From: Culex pipiens pallens
Lineage: Eukaryota; Arthropoda; Insecta; Diptera; Culicidae
Direction of reading: 5' to 3'
Assembly: GCF_016801865.2 (NCBI RefSeq)
Contig: NC_068938.1
Span: forward strand, 7,449,101 to 7,513,100
DNA length: 64,000 nt
Part shown: positions 12,160 to 27,100 of the stretch, in pieces
Numbering within the stretch: the stretch's first letter is position 1
Layout of the letters: the number at the start of each line of letters is the position of its first letter
Notes under the pieces: model-generated
What the model saw: the letters and a program-made list of their open reading frames with translations, nothing else
What the model was told of the DNA's origin: nothing
Database searches by the model: none
Position numbers and translations under genes: made by a program

Positions 12160-15100
12160 GTGAGCATAGTTGAGTGTAAAAATTTACTAATATAGACGCG
12201 ATGGTCCGAACTTCAAATAAAGTTTGAATTCAAGAAGTAAACTCGGTGAATTAAAAAATAAGAATTACAAATTAAATTCGAAGGCATCAAAGAGATTTCA
12301 AGATAATCTAACTATTATTTTTTTCCAATTACAAAAATAGATATTTATGAATGGAAGAATACATAAAAATATTTAAGTTCTGAAATCCAAGAAATTTTAC
12401 CAAATAAAAGAAAAAAAAATATTTAATTTAACAATTTGTGCGAAACATTTGAAAATAATAAAAAAACAAATTGCACAGAAAACAAGATATTGACAAAAAA
12501 AAGCAAAATTTCAAAAAGTTAACAAAATTCAAAATAAATTGAAAATTTAAAAAAAAATCCGAAATTCTAGGAATTAAAGAAACTGTGCAAATTTAAATTT
12601 GTAGCATTTGTCGAAGTCGTTGTTTTTTTTTCAATTTCTGAAATTTCTTGATCTTCATGTTAAATTTGTATAATTTCATAAATTCCTATCCTATTATCTT
12701 ATATTTCGTGGTTTTTTTATAATTATTGAGAATATTTTTTTTTGAAATTTTAATTCCTTTTCAATATCAAGATTTAAAAAAATAAGAATCTTAAGAAATT
12801 TGAAAAGAAATCTTGCTTAAAAAAGCTAAAGATTTTTTCCTCAAAATTAATAAATATAACGAATTGTGTGTGAAAAATGATCACCAGTAAGAAAATAAAA
12901 ATTTCAAAAAAATATCAATAAAAGCATATCAAAATTAAGATTCTAGAATTTAAAAAAAAATTATGGAATTTAAGAAATAAAATTTATTCCAAAAAATCAT
13001 GGCATTCGACAAAATTAACAAAATCCAGAAACTCAAAAAAGTAATTAATATATCGACATAAACTTTGAAAAATATTTGCAAAGGCCCAAATAAGAAAAAA
13101 TCTAAAATCAAAGAAATTAACTAAATTTAAAAAAAATCAAAATACTCTGGAGATTTTTAAAATTCATGAAATTTAAAAAAATGGAAGGTTCAAGAAATTC
13201 AAAAAATTCAAGAAATTCAAGAAATTCAAGAAATTCAAGAAATTCAAGAAATTTAAGAAATCCAAAAATTCAAGAAATCCAAGAAATTCAAGAAATTTAA
13301 GAAATTTAAGAAATTTAAGAAATTTAAGAAATTTAAGAAATTTAAGAAATTTAAGAAATTTAAGAAATTAAAAAATTTAAGAAACTTAAGAAATTTAAAA
13401 AATTTTAGAAATTTAAGAAATTTAAGAAATTTAAGAAATTTAAGAAATTTAAGAAATTTAAGAAATTTAAGAAATTTAAGAAATTTAAAAAATTTAAGAA
13501 ATTTAAGAAATTTAAGAAATTTAAGAAATTTAAGAAATTTAAGAAATTTAAGAAATTTAAGAAATTTAAGAAATTTAAGAAATTTAAGAAATTTAAGAAA
13601 TTTAAGAAATTTAAGAAATTTAAGAAATTTAAGAAATTTAAGAAATTTAAGAAATTTAAGAAATTTAAGAAATTTAAGAAATTTAAGAAATTTAAGAAAT
13701 TTAAGAAATTTAAGAAATTTAAGAAATTTAAGAAATTTAAGAAATTTAAGAAATTTAAGAAATTTAAGAAATTTAAGAAATTTAAGAAATTTAAGAAATT
13801 TAAGAAATTTAAGAAATTTAAGAAATTTAAGAAATTTAAGAAATTTAAGAAATTTAAGAAATTTAAGAAATTTAAGAAATTTAAGAAATTTAAGAAATTT
13901 AAGAAATTTAAGAAATTTAAGAAATTTAAGAAATTTAAAAAATTTAAGAAATTTAAGAAATTTAAGAAATTTAAGAAATTTAAGAAATTTAAGAAATTTA
14001 AAAAATTTAAGAAATTTAAAAAATTTAAGAAATTTAAGAAATTTAAGAAATTTAAGAAATTTAAGAAATTTAAGAAATTTAAGAAATTTAAGAAATTTAA
14101 GAAATTTAAGAAATTTAAGAAATTTAAGAAATTTAAGAAATTTAAGAAATTTAAGAAATTTAAGAAATTTAAGAAATTTAAGAAATTTAAGAAATTTAAG
14201 AAATTTAAGAAATTTAAGAAATTTAAGAAATTTAAGAAATTTAAGAAATTTAAGAAATTTAAGAAATTTAAGAAATTTAAGAAATTTAAGAAATTTAAGA
14301 AATTTAAGAAATTTAAGAAATTTAAGAAATTTAAGAAATTTAAGAAATTTAAGAAATTTAAGAAATTTAAGAAATTTAAGAAATTCAAGAAATTCAAGAA
14401 ATTCAAGAAATTCAAGAAATTCAAGAAATTTAAGAAATTTAAGAAATTTAAGAAATTTAAGAAATTCAAGAAATTCAAGAAATTCAAAAAATTCAAGAAA
14501 TTCAAGAAATTTAAGAAATTTAAGAAATTTAAGAAATTTAAGAAATTTAAGAAATTTAAGAAATTTAAGAAATTTAAGAAATTTAAGAAATTTAAGAAAT
14601 TTAAGAAATTTAAGAAATTTAAGAAATTTAAGAAATTTAAGAAATTTAAGAAATTTAAGAAATTTAAGAAATTTAAGAAATTTAAGAAATTTAAGAAATT
14701 TAAGAAATTTAAGAAATTTAAGAAATTTAAGAAATTTAAGAAATTTAAGAAATTTAAGAAATTTAAGAAATTTAAGAAATTTAAGAAATTTAAGAAATTT
14801 AAGAAATTTAAGAAATTTAAGAAATTTAAGAAATTCAAGAAATTCAAGAAATTCAAGAAATTCAAGAAATTCAAGAAATTTAAGAAATTTAAGAAATTTA
14901 AGAAATTTAAGAAATTCAAGAAATTCAAGAAATTCAAAAAATTCAAGAAATTCAAGAAATTTAAGAAATTTAAGAAATTTAAGAAATTTAAGAAATTTAA
15001 GAAATTTAAGAAATTTAAGAAATTTAAGAAATTTAAGAAATTTAAGAAATTTAAGAAATTTAAGAAATTTAAGAAATTTAAGAAATTTAAGAAATTTAAG

Positions 15101-18100
15101 AAATTTAAGAAATTTAAGAAATTTAAGAAATTTAAGAAATTTAAGAAATTTAAGAAATTTAAGAAATTTAAGAAATTTAAGAAATTTAAGAAATTTAAGA
15201 AATTTAAGAAATTTAAGAAATTTAAGAAATTTAAGAAATTTAAGAAATTTAAGAAATTTAAGAAATTTAAGAAATTTAAGAAATTTAAGAAATTTAAGAA
15301 ATTTAAGAAATTTAAGAAATTTAAGAAATTTAAGAAATTTAAGAAATTTAAGAAATTTAAGAAATTTAAGAAATTCAAGAAATTCAAGAAATTCAAGAAA
15401 TTCAAGAAATTCAAGAAATTCAAGAAATTTAAGAAATTTAAGAAATTTAAGAAATTTAAGAAATTCAAGAAATTCAAGAAATTCAAAAAATTCAAGAAAT
15501 TCAAGAAATTCAAGAAATTTAAGAAATTTAAGAAATTTAAGAAATTTAAGAAATTTAAGAAATTTAAGAAATTTAAGAAATTTAAGAAATTTAAGAAATT
15601 TAAGAAATTTAAGAAATTTAAGAAATTTAAGAAATTTTAGAAATTTAAGAAATTTTAGAAATTTAAGAAATTTAAGAAATTTAAGAAATTTAAGAAATTT
15701 AAGAAATTTAAGAAATTTAAGAAATTTAAGAAATTTAAGAAATTTAAGAAATTTAAGAAATTTAAGAAATTTAAGAAATTTAAGAAATTTAAGAAATTTA
15801 AGAAATTTAAGAAATTTAAGAAATTTAAGAAATTTAAGAAATTTAAGAAATTTAAGAAATTTAAGAAATTTAAGAAATTTAAGAAATTTAAGAAATTTAA
15901 GAAATTTAAGAAATTTAAGAAATTTAAGAAATTTAAGAAATTTAAGAAATTTAAGAAATTTAAGAAATTTAAGAAATTTAAGAAATTTAAGAAATTTAAG
16001 AAATTTAAGAAATTTAAGAAATTTAAGAAATTTAAGAAATTTAAGAAATTTAAGAAATTTAAGAAATTTAAGAAATTTAAGAAATTTAAGAAATTTAAGA
16101 AATTTAAGAAATTCAAGAAATTCAAGAAGTTCAAGAAGCTTAAGAAATTCAAGAAGTTCAAGAAATTCATGAAATTCAAGAAATTTTAGAAATTAATGAA
16201 ATTAAAGAAATTAAAAAAAATTACGAAATTTACAATATTAAAGAAATTCAAATAATTCAAGGAATTCAAGAAATTTAACAATTTAAAAAAATAAACTATT
16301 CAAGAATTTCAATAAATCTGAAAAATGCAAGAAATGTATGAATTCAAGAAATTTAAGAAATTCACCAAGTTCAGGCAGTTAAAAAAATACATAAAAATCG
16401 ACAAATGCAAGAAATTTTAGAAAAAAAAAAAACAAGATGTTCTAAAAATTTAACCTTGCTTGGTTTCGCTCTATTGAAAATTATTTGCGGTTTTCAGAAA
16501 CATAGAAATAAAAATTTCTGTTTTAAAACTTAAAATAATACTCCGCAAATAACTTCAAAATAACTTTAAAAAAATATCACTCCCTTCTCCCTTTTCCAGG
16601 CATGCAAGTGCTGTGCGACGCTAGGGATAAGCTAGATATACCATGGGAGAATCCGACCTCCCAGCTGGCCGCAAACCAGGCGGTCATGTTCCACAGCGGC
16701 ATCCTGCTGGACGCGGAACAGTTCCACCAGTACGTGCCGATCGTGGCGATGCTGTGGCAGGACCGGGCCATCCGGCGGGCCTACGACCGGCGGAGAGAGT
16801 TTCAAATTGTGAGTAAAAAAGTTTTCAGTTTCAATTTCAGAAAAGAGAGGGGAAAACCGAGGGAAGAGCGTTAATAAAGTCTGTTAAATATTGAGGAAAT
16901 TAATTAGCTCGAGTTCGATTCCGGCAGATTTTGCCGCTTTCCTCCAAATAGCATCGAAATCTTGAGTCACTTGAAAATAGCAACACAACGCAGGAAATTG
17001 AGAAGAGAGAGCAGCTTGACAGCATCCAACTGCCGGAACGTGACACCGGGTTTTGCTTGCTGCTGCAACGAACGTAAACAAACTTGACATTCCACGTGCA
17101 GGGTAGAGTGGGTGATGTTTGGATTCAGATCTGGTAGAATTTTTGGAGAAATTTGTGCAAACGAATTCAAGCATATCTTATTATGTGCAACACAATTTAA
17201 TTTTTATATTTGTTCAAATTCAAGGCTTTGAATAGTTTTTGTCTCGTTGTCATAAGTTCTTGTTTTGCTGCTTTCTACTTGACATTCAATCCTGGAGTAT
17301 TTTTTAAAGTCCAATAAACCATTTTTTCGATTCTTGCTTTCGATTATTTTTGAAACCGCCTTTAGTCAGGGTTATTCAAAAACACTTAGAAAGCAAAAAA
17401 AAAAAAAACTTTGGTTTATTTGACCTTTAAAAATATAACTGAGGTTTTTGTAATGTTGCCTAGTAAAATCAATGTTTTACTTCGTCGTCGTCGTGCTAAC
17501 TTGTGGTGGTCAACCGAACTAAACGTGTTTGTTATTGTTTACATTGCGTGCTTTCGCTTTTGTTTATTCAAGGTTAAACATTAAAACGCGTTTTTCTCGA
17601 AACGTCAAAAAAACGACGTACGACAAGATAGCACGACAGCGTCAACTTGTTCATTTTTCGGTTTGAGTTTTTTGCTTGAACCTTAATTTAATCCTTAATT
17701 TTCTCAAAATTGATTTATGATTGTATCCAACAATCCTCGTGGTTACTTTTTAGAAAATTCATTTTTGATGCACTTTAGATTTTTTTTAATATTTCGCATA
17801 AATTTAAGTTTAAATGTTTATCACATCTTTATATTTTTAGGAAATAAAACCATTAATCGATTTTTTTGGAGTTTGTTTCAATCTGTTTGTTTAATTCTGT
17901 TCCGTTTTTATGGTCCCATTTTATTTCTTAAATGTATTCATGAATTGACACAGATACCAGTATTTCTAATATTTTTTCAAGCCTTTTTTCCTTTCTTTTT
18001 GCTTTGAATAACAGAGACATTTTTGACGTTTTATGCAATTCAGCTTTTCTTTATATTTTTTTCGTTTGAATTTAGGCCGATGCAAATATTTTTCAAATTT

Positions 18101-21100
18101 TTTGTCCCTCGGCCCTGACCAAGAGGGGGTGGGGGGGGGGGGAATAAAAAATAAAAAATATAAAAAATAAATAGCAAGCCGTAGTCTATACATTTAAATG
18201 CTAAAAGTGTTTTGAAATGCATTTTACACTAGTTCAGTTGTTTTGCAATCATTAATTTTTCAAAAAATGTAAAATTTGACGAAAACAAAAAAAATAGCGA
18301 ACAAAAACTTTTTTCGATACTAAACATCGACAATTTTCAAAAATTCAAAAGATGTTTTAATCGACTCAAACATGCCACAAATGATTTTAAACGCAGGGGA
18401 ATGCATTTTTTTTTTTTAATTTCAGCTGATTGCACTTACATTTCCATTGACATTTCGAAGTTTTTTGAACAAATTTTTCTGCCCCCTGAATTTTCGGGCC
18501 AACTTGGGGGGGGGGGGGGGTAATGGGAAAAAAATTAAATAAAATTTGTACCAGCGTAAATATAAATAGATGAAGCCATTCAGCAAAAAGGTGAATTCAG
18601 GAAGGTTGGAAATGTGATTGGTTGAATATTACCTCTTTTTTGAGTAATTTTATCTAAAAAAATATAAATGTTGAATTCAAGAAAATTATTATTTTTCATC
18701 TGATGAAAATTTCTTTCGTTCTCGATGTAAAATTTAACATTTTTGCCTTCCTCACCTCACTGAGGAAAGGCTATAAAATCACTCGAAAAATGAACTTCTT
18801 AAATAGGCCTCGCAGACCCACCTTCACGTATACATATCGACTCCGAATCAAATTCTGAGCAAATGTCTGTGCGTGTGGATGGACGTAGAATTTTTTTTCT
18901 AACTTACTTTTCTCGGAACTGGCTTGACCGATTTTGTCCGGATCTGTGTCGCTAGATCTGTCTTCAGGTCCCCTGAGTCTTTTTTGAATATCATTAAGTT
19001 TAGTAAAGTACTTCAAAAATTATGCTAAAAAACGAGTTTGACTGAAGATTGTATAAAGGGTGGTTTTTGTAAGAAAACCCGTCATGCTACACATTTTAGA
19101 AAGGTATTTGAAAGACCTTTCCAACGAGTCCAAAACATTGAAGATCTGACAACCTTATTAAAAGTTATTAGCACTTAAGTGTTATTTATGCACTTTTTGA
19201 AGGCCAGATCTTAGATATTTTGATGAAAACGTTATTCGGATATTTCATGCGACCTATCTTTGGATAGGTAATAAAAAACACAAGTTGGATTGGAGATCTC
19301 AATCTAGTGGTATGAATAATGAGTCAAATTGATAACACTGATAAACACCGCCCTTTTGTGTCTATTTTGGATAGCACCCTTTAAATTTGAGGAAGGCACC
19401 AACCACCTAAGGGTGGATTAAGTAACGTTTTTGTTAAATTTTATCCTTAAAAAAATAATCTTGAAATTTAAAAATCTAACTCAATATTTTGAAATGTTAA
19501 AAATCATTTCATAGCATTTTCAAAAGGTTAAAAACTAAAATCAATAATAAAAAATCAGAAAGTTTTTTTTTGTATTTATTTTTTTTAAATAGACTATCTT
19601 TGAAACCAGCAGTCAAATCAACAATGTTAAATAAAGGAAATTATGGAAATTTCCAATTATTTAATTTTTCATAAAATTTTGTAGAATTGCAAAAATAATC
19701 GAAAAAAAGTAACCTTAAAAAGGCATATTTTTATAAAATTGAAAATTCCGTATTTAGGGAATTAATTTTTTTAGGACCAAACATCGGAAAAAGACGGAAC
19801 TTTAGGAAAATTACGTTTTAAAATATTCTTAGTAATTTTGCTTATTTTTGGCAGTGATAATGGTTATACTGATACTTTTTGCTTTGAAATTTTGCTTTTG
19901 TTTAAGACTGAATCGTTTTGCGGTTTTTTATCAAGATTTTTGCCTTCAATTCTTTTTATGGATATTAATGCTTTATTTTTGTGTTGATCTAATTATTTTT
20001 TTTAAATTGTTTTTTTTTTATTTCTTGTTGGTTTCTGTTAATACTATTTACAATTTTCATGTCAAAGGGGTTGTGTTTTTCTCGCTGTTTGTTTTTCTCT
20101 ATTTAAACATCAACCCACCTACCTTACAATATACGATACTGAACCGCCTTCCCGCATAAAATTATATGATGATTTGCACTGTTAAAACCATGCAATTACA
20201 ATACATATTATAATATTTATGGTAAGATTATTGTTGAGATTTTCGAACTTTATTGGAATGACGATGATGCTACTATAAAATTCATGGTTACAGCTAATTG
20301 GAAGGTTTTAATATTGGAAGTCTCATAAAGTTATAACAAATAAGCTACCGTAAAATGTATGGATACATCAAATTGCATGGTATTGACATAAGTAATATGA
20401 CGATGTATTTTTTTCAATTTTTAGCAATAGTAAATTCCATTGTAATATCATAGTTACGTAATGGAAAATTGTTATTCTTTGAAATATAAATTACGCCAGC
20501 TTCAAATGGATTCAATATTTGAATGAAACAAGAGTGTTTTAAAATGTGTTTTACACCAGGCCAATTGTTTTGCAATCTTTAGTTTTCAAAATATCTAAGT
20601 ATTGAAGAAATTATGTTCTTTTGCAAAAAAAAACTTTTGCGGTACTGTGCATCTCAATTTCACAAACATCAAACATATTTTTAAACGCGCTCAAACATGT
20701 TAAATAAGTTTATCAACACAGTAAATGCATTTAAAATTGTTTTCAGTTTATTAGACTTCTAATTCCATTAAAAAAATAATTTATTGTTTTTTTTACCTCC
20801 TGATTTTTCGAGCTGATTTTGAAGAAAGCGACATAAACTTTGAAAAATGTTTGCAAGGATAAAAATTTAATTAAATTAAATTGATTAAAGATTGTCCATT
20901 CCGTGTGGATCAATCGGACCGCGCACTGGACTCACAATCCAGAGGTCGTCGGTTCGGATCTCGCAGTGGGCGGGCACCCTGAAATGCTAAGTGTCAGAAT
21001 GGGGTTTCGGCGCGTTTGCTCCGTGACATGCTCTCGTACACTTAGGAGCACAGGGCGGTGAAGTCCTTGTAGATGAAAAGAAGACACTAGTGGTTGGTAC

Positions 21101-24100
21101 TAGCAAAGTATAGCAATGGTGGCCGACAGCTATAAAGTCAACTTCGTTTTTTTTCGTTCTATGGATTAAAATAAAGTTAAATTTGGTAAGTATATTGAGA
21201 ATAAATTTTAATATACCTATCAGAAATATATTTTCAATACTAAATTGAATTTTAAATAGTCATATATTTTGATAAAGTGCACTGTTTTAATGTTGAACAC
21301 TCAACCACAGACAAGCCCTGTGTCTCAACCCTAGTGTTTAAAATTTATTTTGCGTTTGCTGCTTTAAGGTTTTAATAGGTTAGGTGTCCACACACTTTTT
21401 TTGTATGGAGCGTAAATAATTGTCAACACAATACAATAATTTTTAAATTCAAGAACATAAAAAAAATAAATTCTATTAGACACTTTTATATTTTTAAATG
21501 TCGAAGTTTTTACATTTTCACATTTCAACATTTTTAACATTTTAACATTTTAACATTTTAACATTTTAACATTTTAACATTTTAACATTTTAACATTTTA
21601 ACATTTTAACATTTTAACATTTTAACATTTTAACATTTTAACATTTTAACATTTTAACATTTTAACATTTTAACATTTTAACATTTTAACATTTTAACAT
21701 TTTAACATTTTAACATTTTAACATTTTAACATTTTAATATTTTAACATTTTAACATTTTAACATTTTAACATTTCAACATTTTAACATTTTAACATTTTA
21801 GCATTTTAACATTTTAACATTTTAACATTTTAACATTTTAACATTTTAACATTTTAACATTTTAACATTTTAACATTTTAACATTTTAACATTTTAACAT
21901 TTTAACATTTTAACATTTTAACATTTTAACATTTTAACATTTTAACATTTTAACATTTTAACATTTTAACATTTTAACATTTTAACATTTTAACATTTTA
22001 ACATTTTAACATTTTAACATTTTAACATTTTAACATTTTAACATTTTAACATTTTAACATTTTAACATTTTAACATTTTAACATTTTAACATTTTAACAT
22101 TTTAACATTTTAACATTTTAACATTCTAACATTTGGCATTTTTACCATTTTTACTCATTAAAAATGCAAACGAACGCATCATCACACTGAACCTGTGCAG
22201 CCGACGCTCATGAAAAGAACGCACCATGACACTGAACCAACGCAGCCGACCTTCATGAAACAAACGAACCACGATTGAGAGAGCTGTCAAATTGTTTTAC
22301 TCGCGCGTGTATAATCATGTTCGTGTTGGCTGCTGCTCGGAACCGGATTGTGTCGAATAAAATCGCGTGTGCCTGGGCATTTGCCGCATCCGCTGTTCCC
22401 TGTTTGCTGTTCTGGTTGTTGGATGGATAAATCCGACTGATCAACGGATGGTGGTGAGTATTAGGAAGTTGGTGAAATTTGGGAAGGCAGCATCAGCACG
22501 CAGGCATTTTTCATGGCTTGCAGCTCTTCGCTGATTTTTTTTTTATTTTCTTCTACAGGGACTACTTTCGCCGTGTTTGTACTACTGATACTCCCTGCCG
22601 CCGTCAAGGGTACGTTCCAGATGGTGTTCTTTCCAGTTCCGCTAGATGACCTACCCGGAATGGCGACCTGGAGTTTTGTTGTGGAAGAACCAACAAAAGT
22701 GAGTATTGTAGGAAAACTCTGTTGGGGGACGACATAAGCAAGGGAAAGAACCCCGCGATGGTGGTTTGTTTTAAACTTGTGTTGAGGATAGTAATGAGCT
22801 CGGAAGGAACGCAAAATTCTGTTCTAGAAACATCCAAGGAAAAGCTGATACGAAACTCGGGAGGATCGCAAAACTCCATTTTTATATGGAGTTTTGCCAA
22901 AAAAAAACGGGCATGAAAAGGTTCACGAAAAGATTTTTCTTAAGCGGTATGCATAAAAATGGAACAGAAATTTCTTCCGCGGTGCTTGTTTGCATTTTTT
23001 TTGATAAAAAAATTCAAATATTTGGATTTGCTTATTTGAATGCGACTACAAACGAATCTCAAAACGTTGAATCTTAATAAAAAAAGGATTGAAGTAAACC
23101 AGATGGAAAAACCTAAGAATTATCATTAAATAATCTGGAGGAAAGAAAACAAAAAAATCAAAATTTTGTTTTGTTTAAAAAATCATCATTTGAAAATTCA
23201 TAATTTGAAAAATTCAGAACATCAAAAATTTAATACAGATCCAATTCGTTAATTCGAATTTCGATACTTTGAATGTCCGCTAATTCGAATGCTCGCTAAT
23301 TCGAACGTTTTCGAATTAAAAAACTTTCAAACGTCAAAACTGAGTTGACAAACTAATTTAAAAATTTTAATTTAAGAATTTAAGAATTTAAAAATTTTAA
23401 ATTAAGAATTTAAGAATTTAAGAATTTAAGAATTTAAGAATTTAAGAATTTAAGAATTTAAGAATTTAAGAATTTAAGAATTTAAGAATTTAAGAATTTA
23501 AGAATTTAAGAATTTAAGAATTTAAGAATTTAAGAATTTAAGAATTTAAAAATTTAAGAATTTAAGAATTTAAGAATTTAAGAATTTAAGAATTTAAGAG
23601 TTTAAGAATTTCAGAATTTCAGAATTTCTGAATTTCTGAATTTCTGAATTTCAGAATTTCAGAATTTCAGAATTTCAGAATTTCAGAATTTAAGAATTTA
23701 GGAATTTAGGAATTTAGGAATTTAGGAGTTTATGAATTTAGGAATTTAGGAATTTAGGAATTTAGGAATTTAAGAATTTAGGAATTTAAGAATTTAGGAA
23801 TTTAGGAATTTAGAATTAATGAATCTTAGAATTTTAGAAGCTTATAATTTAAGAATTAAAGAATTTTTAAATTTAGGAATTTGCAAATTAAAAAAATAAT
23901 TTGAAATCCAGTTTTTTTTTTCACTGTTGAGTCTTATATTAATTATAATTTTAAATAATAATAATTTTAGAATTTATTAACTTAATTATTTTTAGAATTT
24001 AACAATCAAATAACACCGACCTACGATTTTTTTTGTTCAGGTTCAACTCGAGCGGAAGCATAAAACTTGCGCACCTTTTTTTTACCGCGTTACTTCTGAG

Positions 24101-27100
24101 CTTTGTACTCAGCATTATGAAAAATGTTTGATTTTATCCTTTACTTAATTGTCTTCTCATTTTAAGCACTAACGAAATCAGCAAATCAATCCGGATTCTC
24201 CAGTCGACAAAAAGGAACCGGTGGTCAGTTTGAACGCACCATGACATCACCAATTCGAGAAGAAACAAGAATCGGTCGCGATTGAGATCTTGAAATGGAA
24301 TCGAAAGCGAAAGAAAGCGGCTTCGTTTTGGTGTTTGCAAAACTCTGGAGAGGGCATTATCAATTAACAATTGAAAAAAAAACCTAAAAGATTCAATGTT
24401 GAATGTAAATAAATTACAATGAAAAATATAAAGTACTGTAAAACATACTGTATTTACTATTTATTTTAATGTCCGAATATTGTTGTCACAGTACAATTTA
24501 GTAGGGAACAAACCATGAAAAACAATAATTTTACTGTGTAATTCATTGTAATGCTTATTAGTTTTATTGTTCGCATATAGTTTTTACCGCATCATTTATT
24601 AGATAAAAAACCATGAAGAACTGTAAATTGACTGTGCAATGCATTGTAATGCTTGCTGTTTTTATTATTAAAGTATGATATTTTCTATAGTCAGGACGAG
24701 TTTTTGGATGAAAAATGCAACATTAGATTAACAGTAAAATGCGTCGTATTTGGAAAAAAAATGTATGGAAAAATTTCGAAATTTTTATGGTACCGGTGCA
24801 TAACAACCCCCCTTTTTTATGGTAAAATCCCAAAATACGACGCAAATTATCTTAAAAAACGATGCTGTCTACTGTTAAAACACTGTCAAAATGACAATAT
24901 ATTTTATCGTTTTGTAACGTTAAAATTTACTGTAAGTTCATCAGAAATCTTTATGCGGGTTGTCATTAGAGACACCACACTCGTACTCCCACCTCCTGGT
25001 TGAATGTTTCCCTGTGTTTAGTGTGTGATCAACAGCAAAGTAAACAACAACAACTACACCACATTTAATTACATCGAATTTCCAGCGGACCACTTTTCCG
25101 GTTCGGGGGGTGCAGTTTCCCTAATGTGTGTTATTGCGGCTGCATCCCTCGAACCAATTGATTGCAGCTTCTGAAATCGTACGGAAATCGATTCAGTCTG
25201 GTTGCAAACCGGTTTTAAGGTGGAGATTTTATGAGAATATTAAAGGTTTACGTTTTTTATAAATCGACTCCAGGTAATTCCCACGATTTTGGTAGCAAAT
25301 CAAATAATAAAAACATTTTTTATCAGACAGAGTCGAAGAGAGGGTGGTTTGAAGGGGGAAATGGTTTATTGTTTCCACACACAAACACACATGTGTCTTT
25401 GTGTATCAATACCGGGTTGGCTTAAATCCAAAACAAACCAGCAAATATTTACACGCGGCGTTGCATTTGGCTGCTGGCCTCTGTTTGCCATCAAACTGAA
25501 AGGACTGAGAGTCGTAAAAATCGAACCCCGCGCGCGCGTGATTAAATAAATGAATAAAAAGTGCAAATAATGCGCCACAATAAGTGTGTGCAATCAATTT
25601 CAAATGCATTCGCCATTTGGTGGTGGTTAAGGGGAGGGATAGATCAGACAAGCATTTCAATTGCACTAATTAAAGCGAAAATATTGAACTATTGGCTTCA
25701 GGTTGTTGTTGTTGATGTTGATTTGATCTGCCTGCTGTGTGGTGGGATTAAATGGGGATTGTGCAAGTAATGCCCTGCAAGTTCTGTCGCAAGTTGGCAA
25801 GCTTACCTGTGCCACCTGTGCGTGTGTTAAGTACCAGCTTGAGAGTGAAAGGGATTTAATATCAGATCAACCCTCGGATTTGTTGTGATATTGGATTAGG
25901 TTGCTTACTGCTGCTGGTGAGATTAAACGTAATTTTAATTTATTGAATAAATGCATTTTTGTTTAATTTTAAATTATAAAAATTAGAATGAAATTTTGTT
26001 TTATTTTTTCTGACCTAATAAAATGCTACGGACTCAACTCTCTTCCTCTGCGATTGTGGGACTTTCCCAAATCACTCAGCCAAGATGCAAATTTAACCGC
26101 AAATGAAATTAAACCAGTTTGAGATTGACGTCGGAGGATTGGTAATTAGAGCCGCGTGTTGGCGCCCTTAATTAAATGGTGGTGCATTTTACACGGTTCA
26201 ACACAAAAATAATACACGGAGGGAAATCTTAAAAGTGTGGCAGCATTAATCAACCGCCCGTCAAAAAGGGTTTCCAACTGGTTTGCGTAATCCATCTCTC
26301 TCTCTCAATTTTAAGTCGCGATTCCAGTCCAGCACAACAGGTTGCAGGTTGTCGCAGGCGTGTTGACGTGTCTTAAATCTCTCAAATTGCTTAGAATATG
26401 ACAGCCTCCCCACGTGCTTAGTAGAGGCAGCAGCAGTAAATTGCCTTTTGCCATTTATCGAAAACTCCCACGCACGAACCGTTTAAAAAACGACGATTCT
26501 CAAAAGAGGTCTTGAAGTTAGTAGCAAGGTACGTACGTTATGGGGAGGTGGGACAAGCACAACCAGCGGCAGCAGCAGCAGCGTAATAGAGGAGAACGCG
26601 GATTAGGAGATTGGCAAAGGTATTAAACGCGATCTACGTCAAGTGCAATATGCGCGGAATTATTGAATTAGATTCGCGATTGTTGAAAAGTTGTGAAGGG
26701 TTTCGATTGCAAGGGGGTTTGACGCGGTATGGTGTAAGCTTTTGATATCGATACTGTAGGAAAAATCTCATGAAAATTTTTAGTAAATAATTAGATTTTT
26801 GGACTGCAAATAATTTTGCAGAATTTCGAAATTCCGTAGTTAACACTTCAGTACTGAATACTTACAAAGATTTTATATTGTGTATTTTTATCTTTCTGTT
26901 TGACCGTTCATTATTTCCAAATATACCATTTGTCACGCACTGTTTCAAATCCTTGTTCCAAAAGCTGAATTACACAGCTAAAAAAATAGTAATCCAGTTG
27001 CGTGTAAAATGCCTGGGTGTAAAATATTTTTTGCATTATTTTATGAAATTCTGTGTAATATTACACCCTAAAATATGTAGCCCATCAGTATGGGAAACCT

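Noticed and set aside
13405..16179. Open frames of 702 and 174 codons coding (Asn-Phe-Leu)n on the - strand
   Set aside because: They are produced by a 9-bp satellite whose period is a multiple of three. No non-repetitive coding sequence is attached.
13189..23818. CRISPR-like arrays
   Set aside because: The repeats are 8-9 bp and directly adjacent without spacers, in a eukaryotic gene.
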